Below, one piece after another: positions 9,787 through 19,819 of a stretch of 64,000 nt of DNA. Position numbers and translations under genes: made by a program. Position 1 is the first letter of the stretch, and each line of letters starts with the position of its first letter. This stretch comes from Pseudomonadota bacterium (GTDB lineage Bacteria > Pseudomonadota > Gammaproteobacteria > Burkholderiales > Methylophilaceae), in contig JAKOWL010000250.1 of the NCBI GenBank assembly GCA_029781535.1, forward strand, positions 34,711 through 98,710. Direction: 5' to 3'. The notes below the pieces were generated by a model that saw nothing but the letters and a program-made list of their open reading frames with translations, was not told where the DNA came from and did not search any database.

Positions 9787-11601
9787 CTAGAGCCAAGTGA
9801 TAGCACCCTCTTCGGCAGACAATACATTCTTGCGCATGCCGCCGAATAATTCACGGCCTAATCCGTGTGCATTATGGTTGCGCTTGGCGTCAGACAATTC
9901 ATCTACTTCACGCTCCGCCCAAGTATCTTCATCCACCAGCACATTCAACTGCCCGACCGCAGCGTTCAAACGAATCATGTCGCCTGTACGGATTTTGGCA
10001 ATCGCACCTCCTGCTGATGCTTCTGGTGTCAAATGAATAGCAGCCGGGATTTTTCCGGACGCACCGCTCATGCGGCCATCTGTCACAATCGCAACCCTGA
10101 ATCCCTTATTCTGCAACACCGCCATCGGAGGCGTTAATTTGTGCAGTTCAGGCATACCATTCGCTTTAGGGCCCTGAAAACGCACCACCGCCACGAAATC
10201 ACGCTCCAGTTCACCGCGGTCGAACGCAGCCAACAACTCTTCCTGTGCGTCGAATACAATTGCAGGTGCTTCGATAATATGACGGTCTTCCGGAACTGCG
10301 GAAATCTTGATGACGCTGCGCCCCAGATTCCCTTTCAGCAAACGCAATCCACCAGATTCATTAAATGGGTGCATTGCCGTGCGGACAATAGTTTCATCCA
10401 CGCTTTCAGCAGGGAATTCGTGCCAAACCAGATGGCCGTTCTCCACCTCTGGTTTTTTGCCGTACTCGCGCAGACCTTTACCTGCTATCGTGAAAACATC
10501 CGGATACATGTTTCCGGATTCGATCAACTCACGAATAACGAAACCAGGGCCGCCTGCTGCCTGGAACTCGTTCACGTCTGCCTTGCCGTTCGGGTACACG
10601 CTTGCCAGCAGTGGCGTTGTTCTGGCGAGGTGATAGAAATCTGTCCAATCGATAATAATGCCTGCTGCACGGGCAACAGCTACCCAGTGGATAAGGTGAT
10701 TGGTCGACCCGCCAGTGGCCAGCAAGGCCACCATGGCATTCACAATCACATGTTCATCCACCAAGCGCCCAATCGGGATAAAGCTTTCTTTACGCGTGTT
10801 TTGAAGAACCAGTTTTACTGCCTCACGCGTCAATATCTCACGCATGCCATCTGCAGGGTGAATGAATGCTGCACCAGGCACATGTAGACCCATCGCCTCC
10901 AACAGCATCTGGTTGCTATTTGCCGTACCGTAGAATGTACAGGTACCTTCACCATGATATGCTGCAGATTCAGATGCCAGCAGTTCAGGACGGCCAACCA
11001 GGCCTTGCGCGTATTGTTCACGCACTTTGGACTTGGAAGTATTGTCGATGCCCGTGCTCATCGGCCCGGATGGAACGAACACACATGGTAAATGGCCAAA
11101 ATGCAAAGCGCCAATCAACAAACCTGGAACAATCTTGTCACAAACGCCAAGCAACAGTGCCGCATCGAAAACATCATGCGAGAGTGCCACCGCCGTCCCC
11201 ATCGCGATGGTATCGCGGCTGAACAGGCTCAGTTCCATGCCAGGCTCACCTTGAGTGATGCCATCACACATTGCGGGTACACCACCTGCAAGTTGCGTGG
11301 TAGCGCCATGTTTATGCGCTTCATCTCTGATGATATCTGGATAGTTGACGTAAGGCTGATGCGCAGACAACATCTCGTTGTAGGCTGTCACAACACCGAT
11401 GTGCGTCGGTTTTTCCGCGTAGATCTTCAGCTTGTCGTTTTGTGGCAATGCTGCAAAGGCATGCGCCACGTTTGCGCAGCCCAAACGGTCCGGGCCTTTT
11501 TTGCGGCTCAACATCGCATCTATGCGTTGCAGATAAGCCGCCCTGGTTGGTCGGCTACGTTCAATAATCCGTTCGGTAACTTCGATATGAGACTGTTTCA
11601 T
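9787..11601 (-). CDS. edd: Phosphogluconate dehydratase
   Basis: IERSRPTRAAYLQRI, AGGVPAMCDGITQGEPGMELSLFSRDTIAM, VTDGRMSGASGKIPAAIH; ATG start MKQSHIEVTERIIERSR. Confidence 0.93.
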   Translation of the reverse strand: MKQSHIEVTERIIERSRPTRAAYLQRIDAMLSRKKGPDRLGCANVAHAFAALPQNDKLKIYAEKPTHIGVVTAYNEMLSAHQPYVNYPDIIRDEAHKHGATTQLAGGVPAMCDGITQGEPGMELSLFSRDTIAMGTAVALSHDVFDAALLLGVCDKIVPGLLIGALHFGHLPCVFVPSGPMSTGIDNTSKSKVREQYAQGLVGRPELLASESAAYHGEGTCTFYGTANSNQMLLEAMGLHVPGAAFIHPADGMREILTREAVKLVLQNTRKESFIPIGRLVDEHVIVNAMVALLATGGSTNHLIHWVAVARAAGIIIDWTDFYHLARTTPLLASVYPNGKADVNEFQAAGGPGFVIRELIESGNMYPDVFTIAGKGLREYGKKPEVENGHLVWHEFPAESVDETIVRTAMHPFNESGGLRLLKGNLGRSVIKISAVPEDRHIIEAPAIVFDAQEELLAAFDRGELERDFVAVVRFQGPKANGMPELHKLTPPMAVLQNKGFRVAIVTDGRMSGASGKIPAAIHLTPEASAGGAIAKIRTGDMIRLNAAVGQLNVLVDEDTWAEREVDELSDAKRNHNAHGLGRELFGGMRKNVLSAEEGAITWL

Positions 11602-11779
11602 AATTTGAGACGTAACTTGATTATGTTCACTGGACAATGGCCTCTACCCCCCGCCATTTGCCGCCAGCACTCCTTTATCTTACAGCCCCATTATATAGCA
11701 AATTGGTTCGTGGTTTCATGCGCAAAAGTAAAATTGCACATAATTGGGGCAAGCCATTTCAAATTCTTGAAGAAATTGA

Positions 11780-13498
11780 TTATTCCTTAGTTACCAGCAC
11801 ATCTTCCAGCATCAAATATTCCAGATCGCAGCCATAGAACATGTTCAGCGCGTCGGTCGGGCTGCATATCATGGGCTCGCCGCGTCGATTCAGCGAGGTG
11901 TTCAATACCACCGGGTTGCCGCGCAACGCTTCCAGATGCTCTATCAGCGCGTAGTAACGTGGATTCGTTTCCCTGGTCACTACCTGCGCGCGCGCGGTAC
12001 CATCTTCGTGCACCACCTCAGGGATGCGCGATTTCCAATGCTCGGCCACATCAAAAGTGAATGTCATGTAAGGTGCAGGATGCGAAGTCTGCAGGATATC
12101 TTCCGCCACTCTATCCAGCATACTCGGGCAGAATGGCCGCCAACGCTCGCGATACTTGATTTGTGCATTGATACGGTCAGCCACCCCTGGGAAGCTGGGG
12201 TCTCCCAATATACTGCGACAGCCCAAGGCGCGTGGCCCGAATTCCATGCGCCCCTGGAACCAGGCCAATGGATTGCCCGCCGCCAGAATCTCTGCGGCTT
12301 TTCTGGGTCCATCCGTGACTCGCGTGAAGACTGGCTTGGCGGGGTGCTGCTCACACGCCGCGATACATTCTTCATTGCTATAACTAGGCCCTAAATAGGC
12401 ATGCTCCATTTTATGGATAGTCTCGCCCGCCAGATGTGCCGCATACGTTGCTGCACCAAGTGAAGTACCGTTATCACCGGAAGCAGGTTGGACGAACAAT
12501 TCCTTCACGTGCGGCAACGCAATAATGCGCTGATTCAACTTGACGTTGAGCGCCACACCGCCAGCCATGACGATCTTGCCAGTCTCGCGGATGATGTCGC
12601 CGAGATAGTATTCGATCATCTGCAGCGCCAAATCTTCCAGCAGTTGCTGCACGCTCGCCGCATAATGGATATAAGGGTCGTCGATCTCATCACCCTCGCG
12701 CTTGGGGCCTAACCACTGTATTAACTTGGGCGTGAAATAGAAACCTTTGCCATTCTCCTTGTAGCGACGCAGGCCAACCACGTTCACGTAATCGGTATTC
12801 ACGATCAGTTCGCCATTCTCGAATTTGGCCAAACGACTCAGGTCATACCTTTTGGGATCGCCATATGGCGCCATACCCATCACCTTGAACTCGCCATCCA
12901 ACATCTCGAAACCGAGGTATTCCGTAATCGCGCCATACATGCCGCCGAGTGAATCCGGATCATAGAACTCTTTGATCTTATGGATCTTTCCGTTCTCACC
13001 ATAACCAAAGAACGTCGTCGCGTACTCACCTTTGCCGTCAATACCGACAATCGCGGTCTTTTCTTTAAAACCGCTCAGATGATAAGCACTGGACGCATGC
13101 GCCAGATGGTGCTCCACCGGCACATATTTGGCCTTGGTCAGCCCTAGTTCCCGCATCAATTTCAAAGACTTGTCGCGGTTGCGACGGAAACGGCGATTGC
13201 CGTTGAACAGCGCATCCAGCGCTCGATCCGGCGCATACCAATACCGCTTGGCATAGTGCCAGCGCGCAGCAGAAGTTAGTGGTATCTCGCCATATGGGAA
13301 AGCAACGATATCCACCTCTTCCGGTTTCACGCCCGCCTGCTTCAGGCAAAATTTCGCTGCTTCGTATGGCCAATGGTTCTTAGCATGCTTGTCACGGATG
13401 AAGCGCTCTTCCTCCGCTGCCGCGACGATTTTCCCATCGATTAATATCGCTGCAGAAGCATCATGCCCAAGCGCGCCGGATAGACCTAATACAATCAT
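11780..13498 (-). CDS. Carbamoyltransferase (NodU/TobZ-type)
   Basis: MIVLGLSGALGHDASAAILIDGKIVAAAEEERFIRDKH; EHHLAHASSAYHLSGF; GRMEFGPRALGCRSILGDP. Confidence 0.9.
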   Translation of the reverse strand: MIVLGLSGALGHDASAAILIDGKIVAAAEEERFIRDKHAKNHWPYEAAKFCLKQAGVKPEEVDIVAFPYGEIPLTSAARWHYAKRYWYAPDRALDALFNGNRRFRRNRDKSLKLMRELGLTKAKYVPVEHHLAHASSAYHLSGFKEKTAIVGIDGKGEYATTFFGYGENGKIHKIKEFYDPDSLGGMYGAITEYLGFEMLDGEFKVMGMAPYGDPKRYDLSRLAKFENGELIVNTDYVNVVGLRRYKENGKGFYFTPKLIQWLGPKREGDEIDDPYIHYAASVQQLLEDLALQMIEYYLGDIIRETGKIVMAGGVALNVKLNQRIIALPHVKELFVQPASGDNGTSLGAATYAAHLAGETIHKMEHAYLGPSYSNEECIAACEQHPAKPVFTRVTDGPRKAAEILAAGNPLAWFQGRMEFGPRALGCRSILGDPSFPGVADRINAQIKYRERWRPFCPSMLDRVAEDILQTSHPAPYMTFTFDVAEHWKSRIPEVVHEDGTARAQVVTRETNPRYYALIEHLEALRGNPVVLNTSLNRRGEPMICSPTDALNMFYGCDLEYLMLEDVLVTKE

Positions 13499-13529
13499 TG
13501 AATCAACTTTATACAGTTTGTATGTTTAT

Positions 13530-14984
13530 TTATAGTGCGATATTCTCAAAAACGCCCGCCTGCTCCAAAGGCCGTGTATCAGAATAAACAGCGCGAAACG
13601 TCTTAACGAACGCATTATACAGCGTAGGTTGATTTTGCCAATTTTGCATGAAGCGACGCAAATCGCGGACATGCGCTTTCAAGCACGAGCGACGATGCTG
13701 ATGCATACTATCCAGATCAATCAATACCGGAATAGCGCCTTGCATTTTGATATTGGTCGCTTTGGTATCGCCGTGCGAGATCTGCAGCAAATACAGCCTG
13801 TAAAACAGTGTGCAAATGTTTTTAACCGCTTCTGCGCGCAGCAGCTTGTTTTGCGTCTGGGCGAAGAACTGTGTCGCATCCAGCGCATTTACAAACTCGG
13901 TCAGGAAGTACGCCTTACCCCGCAGCAAACCGAATTTCCGGGTTTCCAGCAAAGCCACAGGTTGCGCGGTAGCGATATTCAGCAACTTTAATCGATGCGC
14001 ATTCGCCCAGGAAACCGCCGCACGGCTGGGCCGCAACGCACGGCTGAAAGCATGGCTAACGCCTTTGATATTATAGCGCTTGATGACGACCTGCTTGTCA
14101 GCGATTTCAGCCAAACCCACTGTACAAGTGTTGCCGCTTTTCAGCAGCACACCACTTTCCAGCAATGCATCAAAATCCAGCCCGTCAGGCATATCGAACG
14201 AATTAGACCTTGCCAGGAACACGATTGCAGAGTGGCTCACAGACACATCGGTACAATTCCTGAACACCTTCTTATCCGCATAGTTGCTTACAGCCTTCTT
14301 GCGGTACCAATTTGCCAGTGGCGCCACTTGCGTCACATTCATCGGCTGATGCCAGTTGAAGATCGTGTGATAAGCCTCCAACATTTGTGGTAGCCACTCG
14401 GCCTGCTCCAGCACATCGAATTTAGAAACCATTTCCGCCAGATTGTGCAGAGCCCTTTTGTAGGTCAGACCGGCATGCTGGCGCACACCGTCACCATCCA
14501 GGGTATAGATCAAATCGTCAGTGACCAGAAAATTCTTCAGATGCAAATCGGTATGCACGATATCGGCATCATGATGCTGCGCGATGACTTTCATCAGCTT
14601 TTTCGCCAGATCCAGACGTGCTTTCGGCTTAAGCGTCGGCCAGAGTTCCTCAACATTTTTTGAGGACTTAATCTCTTCCAGAACAATGACTTGAACTCGC
14701 TCACCATTTTCCAAAAACCCTGTGCCAGAGTATAGCAACTTGGGCGTCGCAATCCCCTCCTGCTGCAGAATCGCAATGCCATCCGCATCGCGCATGGCAT
14801 ATTTCTGTGCATCCGTGCCCAGAAAAATCTTGGCAAAAATACCTTGGCTGTTCCACTCGCCTTTAGCCACCAACCGTTTGGATGGAATCCTCCGGACGAT
14901 CTGCAGCACCCGCAGGTCCGCAGCACCTTCCAGATGCAATGCAAACTGTGCCTGCCCGCCTTTGGACAATGCATCCAGATTCAT
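13530..14984 (-). CDS. Tandem LPS-kinase-like protein (two Kdo/WaaP-type kinase-fold domains)
   Basis: HTDLHLKNFLVTDDLIYTLDGDGV (domain 1) and SHGDTKATNIKMQGAIPVLIDLDSM (domain 2); start MNLDALSKGG gives an ATGA overlap with the upstream gene. Confidence 0.78.
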   Translation of the reverse strand: MNLDALSKGGQAQFALHLEGAADLRVLQIVRRIPSKRLVAKGEWNSQGIFAKIFLGTDAQKYAMRDADGIAILQQEGIATPKLLYSGTGFLENGERVQVIVLEEIKSSKNVEELWPTLKPKARLDLAKKLMKVIAQHHDADIVHTDLHLKNFLVTDDLIYTLDGDGVRQHAGLTYKRALHNLAEMVSKFDVLEQAEWLPQMLEAYHTIFNWHQPMNVTQVAPLANWYRKKAVSNYADKKVFRNCTDVSVSHSAIVFLARSNSFDMPDGLDFDALLESGVLLKSGNTCTVGLAEIADKQVVIKRYNIKGVSHAFSRALRPSRAAVSWANAHRLKLLNIATAQPVALLETRKFGLLRGKAYFLTEFVNALDATQFFAQTQNKLLRAEAVKNICTLFYRLYLLQISHGDTKATNIKMQGAIPVLIDLDSMHQHRRSCLKAHVRDLRRFMQNWQNQPTLYNAFVKTFRAVYSDTRPLEQAGVFENIAL

Positions 14985-16483
14985 TTTGAAATCTTCCACA
15001 GCGTCCAATGACCGACCGTTTTTTCTTCCTGAACGCGGTATTGCTGAATATCCGGTTTTTCCTTGCTCAGATACCATATCGAATCATGTGTCTGCATATA
15101 CTCCGCAACGCTTTTCGAATCCATAGTTTTGATTAGTTTCTTGGCATAGAACGAGAACGCGCCGTTGCCCGGCTCATTCTGGAAAACCGGCTCATAAGCC
15201 AGTGTCTGCAGCGTGAGCTGCTGGATATCATTTTTTTCCATGTCCTTGCTCAGATACTGCTCGGAAAACAAATAGCCAAACGCAGACAAGATTGCTGCAA
15301 TCAATATGGCATTTGTGGGCTGTTCGGTCTTGAACAGTTTTTTTAACACCAGCGGAATCAATAATAGAGCCATCCAATACGGCGCCGGGTTCACATTGAG
15401 CGTATGCTTCCTGAAAGCAAAAACCACCATGCCTATCACGCCGATGCACAATAGCCAGAACAGCACTTTGTTAAATTTGTAGAATTTACCGCTGGCTACA
15501 CCGAGATAATTCCCGATCAATATTGCCAGAGATGGCGCAAACAATAGCGCATACTGCATTTGCTTGTTCACGGTGAATGTCAGCAGCACGAACACCACCG
15601 CGAACCATATCCAGGCAAACAAAACCATCCTGTTCAATGGCCTGTGCTGGTAAAACCTGATAGCCATCGGAACGATCAGCAAGCCCCAAGGCAGAAAGAA
15701 CTCTGTGATATGTACCAGATACCAGTAGATAGGCTGCTGGTGTGTACCGCTGACAAAAGTCTCATCCAACTGCTTGCCAAAAAAGTGCTGCGCAGCATCC
15801 GGCAAGGTCATAAACACCCAGGTATACCAGCCCCCCGCAGCCAGCAAAAACAGCCCCAAGCCAAGCGGGCTCAACAGCCTCTTGAGCACCTGCATCTGTT
15901 TGTTGAGGTAGGCATACACCAGCAGTGTGAATAACGGAATTGCAATACCTGCAGGCCCCTTGCCGAGAAAGCCCAGACCAATCGCCAGCATAGCCAAAGC
16001 TGCCCATTTGCGTTGCTCATTGGCCGCACGGTGCAGAAGGTTGAACCCTGCATAACACGCCGCCGAGATGAAAAATATCAGCGTGGCATCGGCCTCGCCG
16101 CTGCGAAAATGCCGCAGGCTAATCAACGATGTCGCAAGCACCAGCACCACATTCACCGCAGTTTCGGTGCTGGTTTCCTGCCTGACCCATGTAAACACCA
16201 ACGCCAGCAACATCACTGCAAACAGCATGGAAGGCAAACGTGTGCTCAGCTCGCTCACGCCAAACAACTTGTAACTGATTGCTGTCGTCCAGTACGTCAG
16301 CGGCGGCTTCTGCAGACGCATGTCACCATTGAAATAAGGCACCATCCAGTCGCCGTTCACCACCATCTCGCGGGAGGTTTCTGCAATGCGTGATTCGCGG
16401 ATATTGTCTATCGCACGGTCGGCGGAGCCGATAAACAAAGCCGACAGCACCAGACTTAATATCACCATCCAGGTTTTCAACAT
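14981..16483 (-). CDS. ArnT-like glycosyltransferase family 39/83 membrane protein
   Basis: RESRIAETSREMVVNGDWMVPYFNGDMRLQKPPLTYWTTAISYKLFGVSELSTRLPS. Confidence 0.85.
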   Translation of the reverse strand: MLKTWMVILSLVLSALFIGSADRAIDNIRESRIAETSREMVVNGDWMVPYFNGDMRLQKPPLTYWTTAISYKLFGVSELSTRLPSMLFAVMLLALVFTWVRQETSTETAVNVVLVLATSLISLRHFRSGEADATLIFFISAACYAGFNLLHRAANEQRKWAALAMLAIGLGFLGKGPAGIAIPLFTLLVYAYLNKQMQVLKRLLSPLGLGLFLLAAGGWYTWVFMTLPDAAQHFFGKQLDETFVSGTHQQPIYWYLVHITEFFLPWGLLIVPMAIRFYQHRPLNRMVLFAWIWFAVVFVLLTFTVNKQMQYALLFAPSLAILIGNYLGVASGKFYKFNKVLFWLLCIGVIGMVVFAFRKHTLNVNPAPYWMALLLIPLVLKKLFKTEQPTNAILIAAILSAFGYLFSEQYLSKDMEKNDIQQLTLQTLAYEPVFQNEPGNGAFSFYAKKLIKTMDSKSVAEYMQTHDSIWYLSKEKPDIQQYRVQEEKTVGHWTLWKISK

Positions 16484-16574
16484 ATATTCACCATATTCAA
16501 TTTTTTGAGCATTTTAACAGAGGCAGGTTAGCCAAAACTTAGCTAACGCACTAAAACGTGCATAAAGCGCTACA

Positions 16575-17447
16575 ATGGCGCCCAATATGCTGAATCTCCT
16601 TTCACGGCTCATCGCAATGTTACCACTGCCCTTCATCCACAAAACGGGGGTAGCCTTGGGCTGGCTGATCCATTTCTGCACGCCTGCCTCTGCACGCATT
16701 CAAAAGCAGAATCTGACACAAAGCGGCTTGTGCCCGGACCCGGCAAGATTCAAGCAAGTCATAAATACCAATATCGGCGAGACAGGCAAAGCTATCCTGG
16801 AAACGCTCGCCATCTGGCAATGGCCGCAGGAAAAAGCACTTTCCTATGTCAAAAATTGCGATAACTGGCATCTGGTGAAAGATGCGCTGGCCGCTGGCAA
16901 AGGCCTCATCTTCATCACCCCACACCTCGGCTGCTTCGAGATCACCTCCATCTACTACGCGTCAAAACACCCCATCACCGTGCTATTCCGCCCACCCAAG
17001 AAGAACTGGCTTGCGCCTTTGATTGATGCCGGCCGCAGCAAAGGCCAGGTCACGCTCGCCCCGGCTAATGTGCAGGGCGTGCGCAGTTTGATGCATGCGC
17101 TGAAACGCGGCGAAGCGATTGGCATACTGCCCGACCAGATTCCTGCGGAAGGCGAAGGAGAATGGGCGGATTTCTTTGGTAAACCTGCCTACACCATGAC
17201 GCTGGCCAGCCGCCTGGCCGAAAAAACCGGCGCCACCGTCATTATGGCTTATGGCGAACGGCTGCCGAACGGCAAAGGCTACGAGATACACCTGACTAAA
17301 GTGGATTCCATCGCCACGCCTGCCCTTCTCAATCAAGCCATCGAGGCACAAGTGGCTAAAAAGCCGGAACAATACCTGTGGCGCTACAACCGTTACAAAG
17401 TGAGAAGGCACAGTCAGAAAACCGTGCCGAATAAATCAGAAAATTAA
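16575..17447 (+). CDS. LpxL/HtrB-family lipid A acyltransferase
   Basis: LIFITPHLGCFEITSIYYA (HX4E-like), GILPDQIPAEGEGEWADFFGKPAYTMTLASRLAEKTGA. Confidence 0.88.
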   Translation: MAPNMLNLLSRLIAMLPLPFIHKTGVALGWLIHFCTPASARIQKQNLTQSGLCPDPARFKQVINTNIGETGKAILETLAIWQWPQEKALSYVKNCDNWHLVKDALAAGKGLIFITPHLGCFEITSIYYASKHPITVLFRPPKKNWLAPLIDAGRSKGQVTLAPANVQGVRSLMHALKRGEAIGILPDQIPAEGEGEWADFFGKPAYTMTLASRLAEKTGATVIMAYGERLPNGKGYEIHLTKVDSIATPALLNQAIEAQVAKKPEQYLWRYNRYKVRRHSQKTVPNKSEN

Positions 17448-17565
17448 ACCCGAATTTTTCATTACAAAAATCATCGGTCTGGAAGGCCCATCCAGATTGG
17501 CTTGCGAGGCATGTATTTCGATAATGAACGCGCACACTCGCATAATAACCACCCTACTACGCAAA

Positions 17566-18222
17566 CTATTCAGCCTTATTCTGACTATTAGAATATGCCT
17601 CTAAGACAAACTCGGACAACACTAAAGTTGCCTGTGCAATCTGTAAAAGCGCCATCCGTATTGGCAAATTATCATTCTCTGTAATTACTATTTCAGCGTC
17701 TGGGCCAAACATAGTAACTTCACCAATTACTTCGAGTGAAGATGCAATTGCTTGAAATGTCGGATGTGGTTTTGGATTAAAGTGCGCAGGTCCTTCTTTG
17801 TTAGCACTCCACTTAATAAGGTCTTTAGGAGTGTACCAAGTTGCTCGCATGTTACCAGTCTGTGTATCAGGAATACTGACTGCACCTATTGGTGCATCCA
17901 AAAACTCTCTTAGAGTCATTTCATAAGAAAGAATCGCCGGTTGAGTAGAAACAGTTAACGGATTCATTGCAAAGTTTGGCGGCCTCATATTCATAGCCTC
18001 AGGAGGATATGGCCCCCAAACTTTCAAACTTAAAGATAACTCACCTGCAAGAGCAATCAACGTTGGCCATTTAGCATCACATAGCATTGAGCGAATATGA
18101 CCTGCAAGAGTTAAGTGAAAGTTATATTCATCTCGATTTGCATGCTCGAGTAATGCCCTGAGCGTTTCCATTTGTGTTCGCAAGGCTTGAGCTAAACGTG
18201 AAATATCTACTGGTAGAGTCAT
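17566..18222 (-). CDS. Hypothetical protein, no recognised family
   Basis: ORF 17566..18276; start MTLPVDISRLAQ preferred because the longer N-terminus overlaps a waaP-tail remnant in another frame; AT-rich context. Confidence 0.55.
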   Translation of the reverse strand: MTLPVDISRLAQALRTQMETLRALLEHANRDEYNFHLTLAGHIRSMLCDAKWPTLIALAGELSLSLKVWGPYPPEAMNMRPPNFAMNPLTVSTQPAILSYEMTLREFLDAPIGAVSIPDTQTGNMRATWYTPKDLIKWSANKEGPAHFNPKPHPTFQAIASSLEVIGEVTMFGPDAEIVITENDNLPIRMALLQIAQATLVLSEFVLEAYSNSQNKAE

Positions 18223-18247
18223 TTTTATAAAAAATCCTATTAAATTT

Positions 18248-18319
18248 TTACCTGAGTTTTTTCTTATTCGCCGCAAGCCTAATCTGAAACTTCACTCCAT
18301 TGAACTTGGCTAACAGCGC
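18248..18319 (-). pseudogene. Remnant of a waaP-like 3' end
   Basis: Minus-strand ALLAKFNGVKFQIRLAANKKKLR* aligns without gaps to waaP C-terminus ALLSKFNSQKFQARLAADREKLK* (15/23 identical by eye), stops coincide. Confidence 0.7.
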
Positions 18320-18345
18320 TTGCAAATATATTTCACTTTTTCACT

Positions 18346-18972
18346 CTATTTTGGCCTATTCGCTTTGTTGTACAGCCAGAGGATGCTCATGGCAGTAATG
18401 GCGCCGCTGAAGGCGAGAAAAGTATCCTTCTCAGCATCCCAGATATCGCCCTGTGTGCCAAGATAGGCATTGCCGAGTTCCGGGCTGACGATAAGCGCAA
18501 CAGCAGCCTCCAGAAACTCATAAAAGCAGCTGAACCCAAGTATGCAGGCAACAGGTAAGAAATATGACCAGCGTGGCCGGACGCCGGCTGAGCGCATCAG
18601 GATATCGCGCATGGGATAGGCGTTAAGCAGGCCGTAGGAAAAGTGGACGATGCGATCAAAGTGATTGCGCGTAAGGTTGAATGTGTCTTTTAGCCAGAAC
18701 CCGAACGGCACCTCTGAATAGGTATAGTGGGCGCCTATCAGGTGCAGGCTGATAAAAACCCCGAACAGCATATAAGAAAGGTTGGTAAAAGCGAAGCGCC
18801 GATAGGTGGCGATGAGCAAGCCGGCATAGATAAAGACCAACAGGTTCTCAAGCAGCCAGTCTCGGCGATTGAAAGGCTCGATGGCGGTGATTACCGAGAG
18901 TATCACCAGCCAGAAGATGAGCCCGTGCAAGAGACGGTTGCTGCGAAATGGTTGGGGAGTCGAATCGGTCAT
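18346..18972 (-). CDS. DUF2238/YjdF-like membrane protein
   Basis: HFDRIVHFSYGLLNAYPMRDI, FYEFLEAAVALIVSPELGNAYLGTQGDIWDAEKDT. Confidence 0.8.
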   Translation of the reverse strand: MTDSTPQPFRSNRLLHGLIFWLVILSVITAIEPFNRRDWLLENLLVFIYAGLLIATYRRFAFTNLSYMLFGVFISLHLIGAHYTYSEVPFGFWLKDTFNLTRNHFDRIVHFSYGLLNAYPMRDILMRSAGVRPRWSYFLPVACILGFSCFYEFLEAAVALIVSPELGNAYLGTQGDIWDAEKDTFLAFSGAITAMSILWLYNKANRPK

Positions 18973-19012
18973 CTGTCAAATATACACCGCAGACATTTTA
19001 ATCCCTTAATTT

Positions 19013-19819
19013 TTACTTTAATTTTTCCCGGTCGGCCGCCAGCCTGGCCTGAAACTTTTGGCTGTTGAACTTGGACAGCAGCGCTTTTGAGCGAGATTCT
19101 ACCTGTGTCCAGAATGCATCCGATTGTGGCAGGTAATGCTGTTTGAACAGCGCTAAATCTTCTGCACCCCAGCCCACCTGCAAACCGGAGAAGAACAGGC
19201 CGGCAATATCTTTCATCACCGGTTTTCCATTTGAGGATTGGCCTTGCAGCATGCGGTGCAGGTCTATCAGGTGCAGATTGAGTTTGCCTTGCTCGAACTC
19301 AGCCTTTTTCACCACGAAATGGCACAGGTAAAAATCGCGGTGGCACAAGCCTGCACCATGTAGTTTTTTTGCAAGCTCTGCCAGCGCTTGTATCAAGGCT
19401 TGTCTGGATTCCGCAGGCTTGCTCAGCCAGCCTTCACTCAGTTCTTCCGCGGTGATGATATCGCCCAAATCCTCCGTCAAAACAAAAGATTGCATGGTTG
19501 CCGGGTTGCAGCCGCGCTGGCCGTAAGCTACTAGCGGTGTGTTGGGAATGCCGATTGCATCCAGCTTTTGAATCGCAGCGACTTCTGTCATGGCCCCAAG
19601 AACCGGCTTTTTCAAGCTAAACAGGTTCTTGAATATCTCGCCCCAGCCGACGCCAAAATGCTGTTTCACAAAAAAGCTTTTGCCGCCAATCTGTACCTGT
19701 AGCGTTTTTCGGCCGGGCACATCGCGAAAGGCTTTGCCTTGCAGCTGCATCATCGCAGTGAACGGGTCGCCCTGCAGGTGCGTGCTTACCGAATCCGGGA
19801 TTTGCTGGATATCAGCCAT
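19013..19819 (-). CDS. waaP: Lipopolysaccharide core heptose kinase WaaP/RfaP-like
   Basis: SFFVKQHFGVGWGEIFKNLFSLKKPVLGAMTE; LCHRDFYLCHFVV; LIDLHRM; next to waaG/waaC. Confidence 0.88.
   Translation of the reverse strand: MADIQQIPDSVSTHLQGDPFTAMMQLQGKAFRDVPGRKTLQVQIGGKSFFVKQHFGVGWGEIFKNLFSLKKPVLGAMTEVAAIQKLDAIGIPNTPLVAYGQRGCNPATMQSFVLTEDLGDIITAEELSEGWLSKPAESRQALIQALAELAKKLHGAGLCHRDFYLCHFVVKKAEFEQGKLNLHLIDLHRMLQGQSSNGKPVMKDIAGLFFSGLQVGWGAEDLALFKQHYLPQSDAFWTQVESRSKALLSKFNSQKFQARLAADREKLK

Noticed and set aside
10141-10887. 248-aa plus-strand ORF
   Set aside because: Antisense to edd, whose reading frame is strongly supported.
11092-11790. 232-aa plus-strand ORF running from edd antisense into the intergenic region
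   Set aside because: Mostly antisense to edd; no start signal or family motif.
17448-17565. Intergenic region inspected for tRNA or mobile-element ends
   Set aside because: No cloverleaf, transposase or terminal inverted repeat could be made out.
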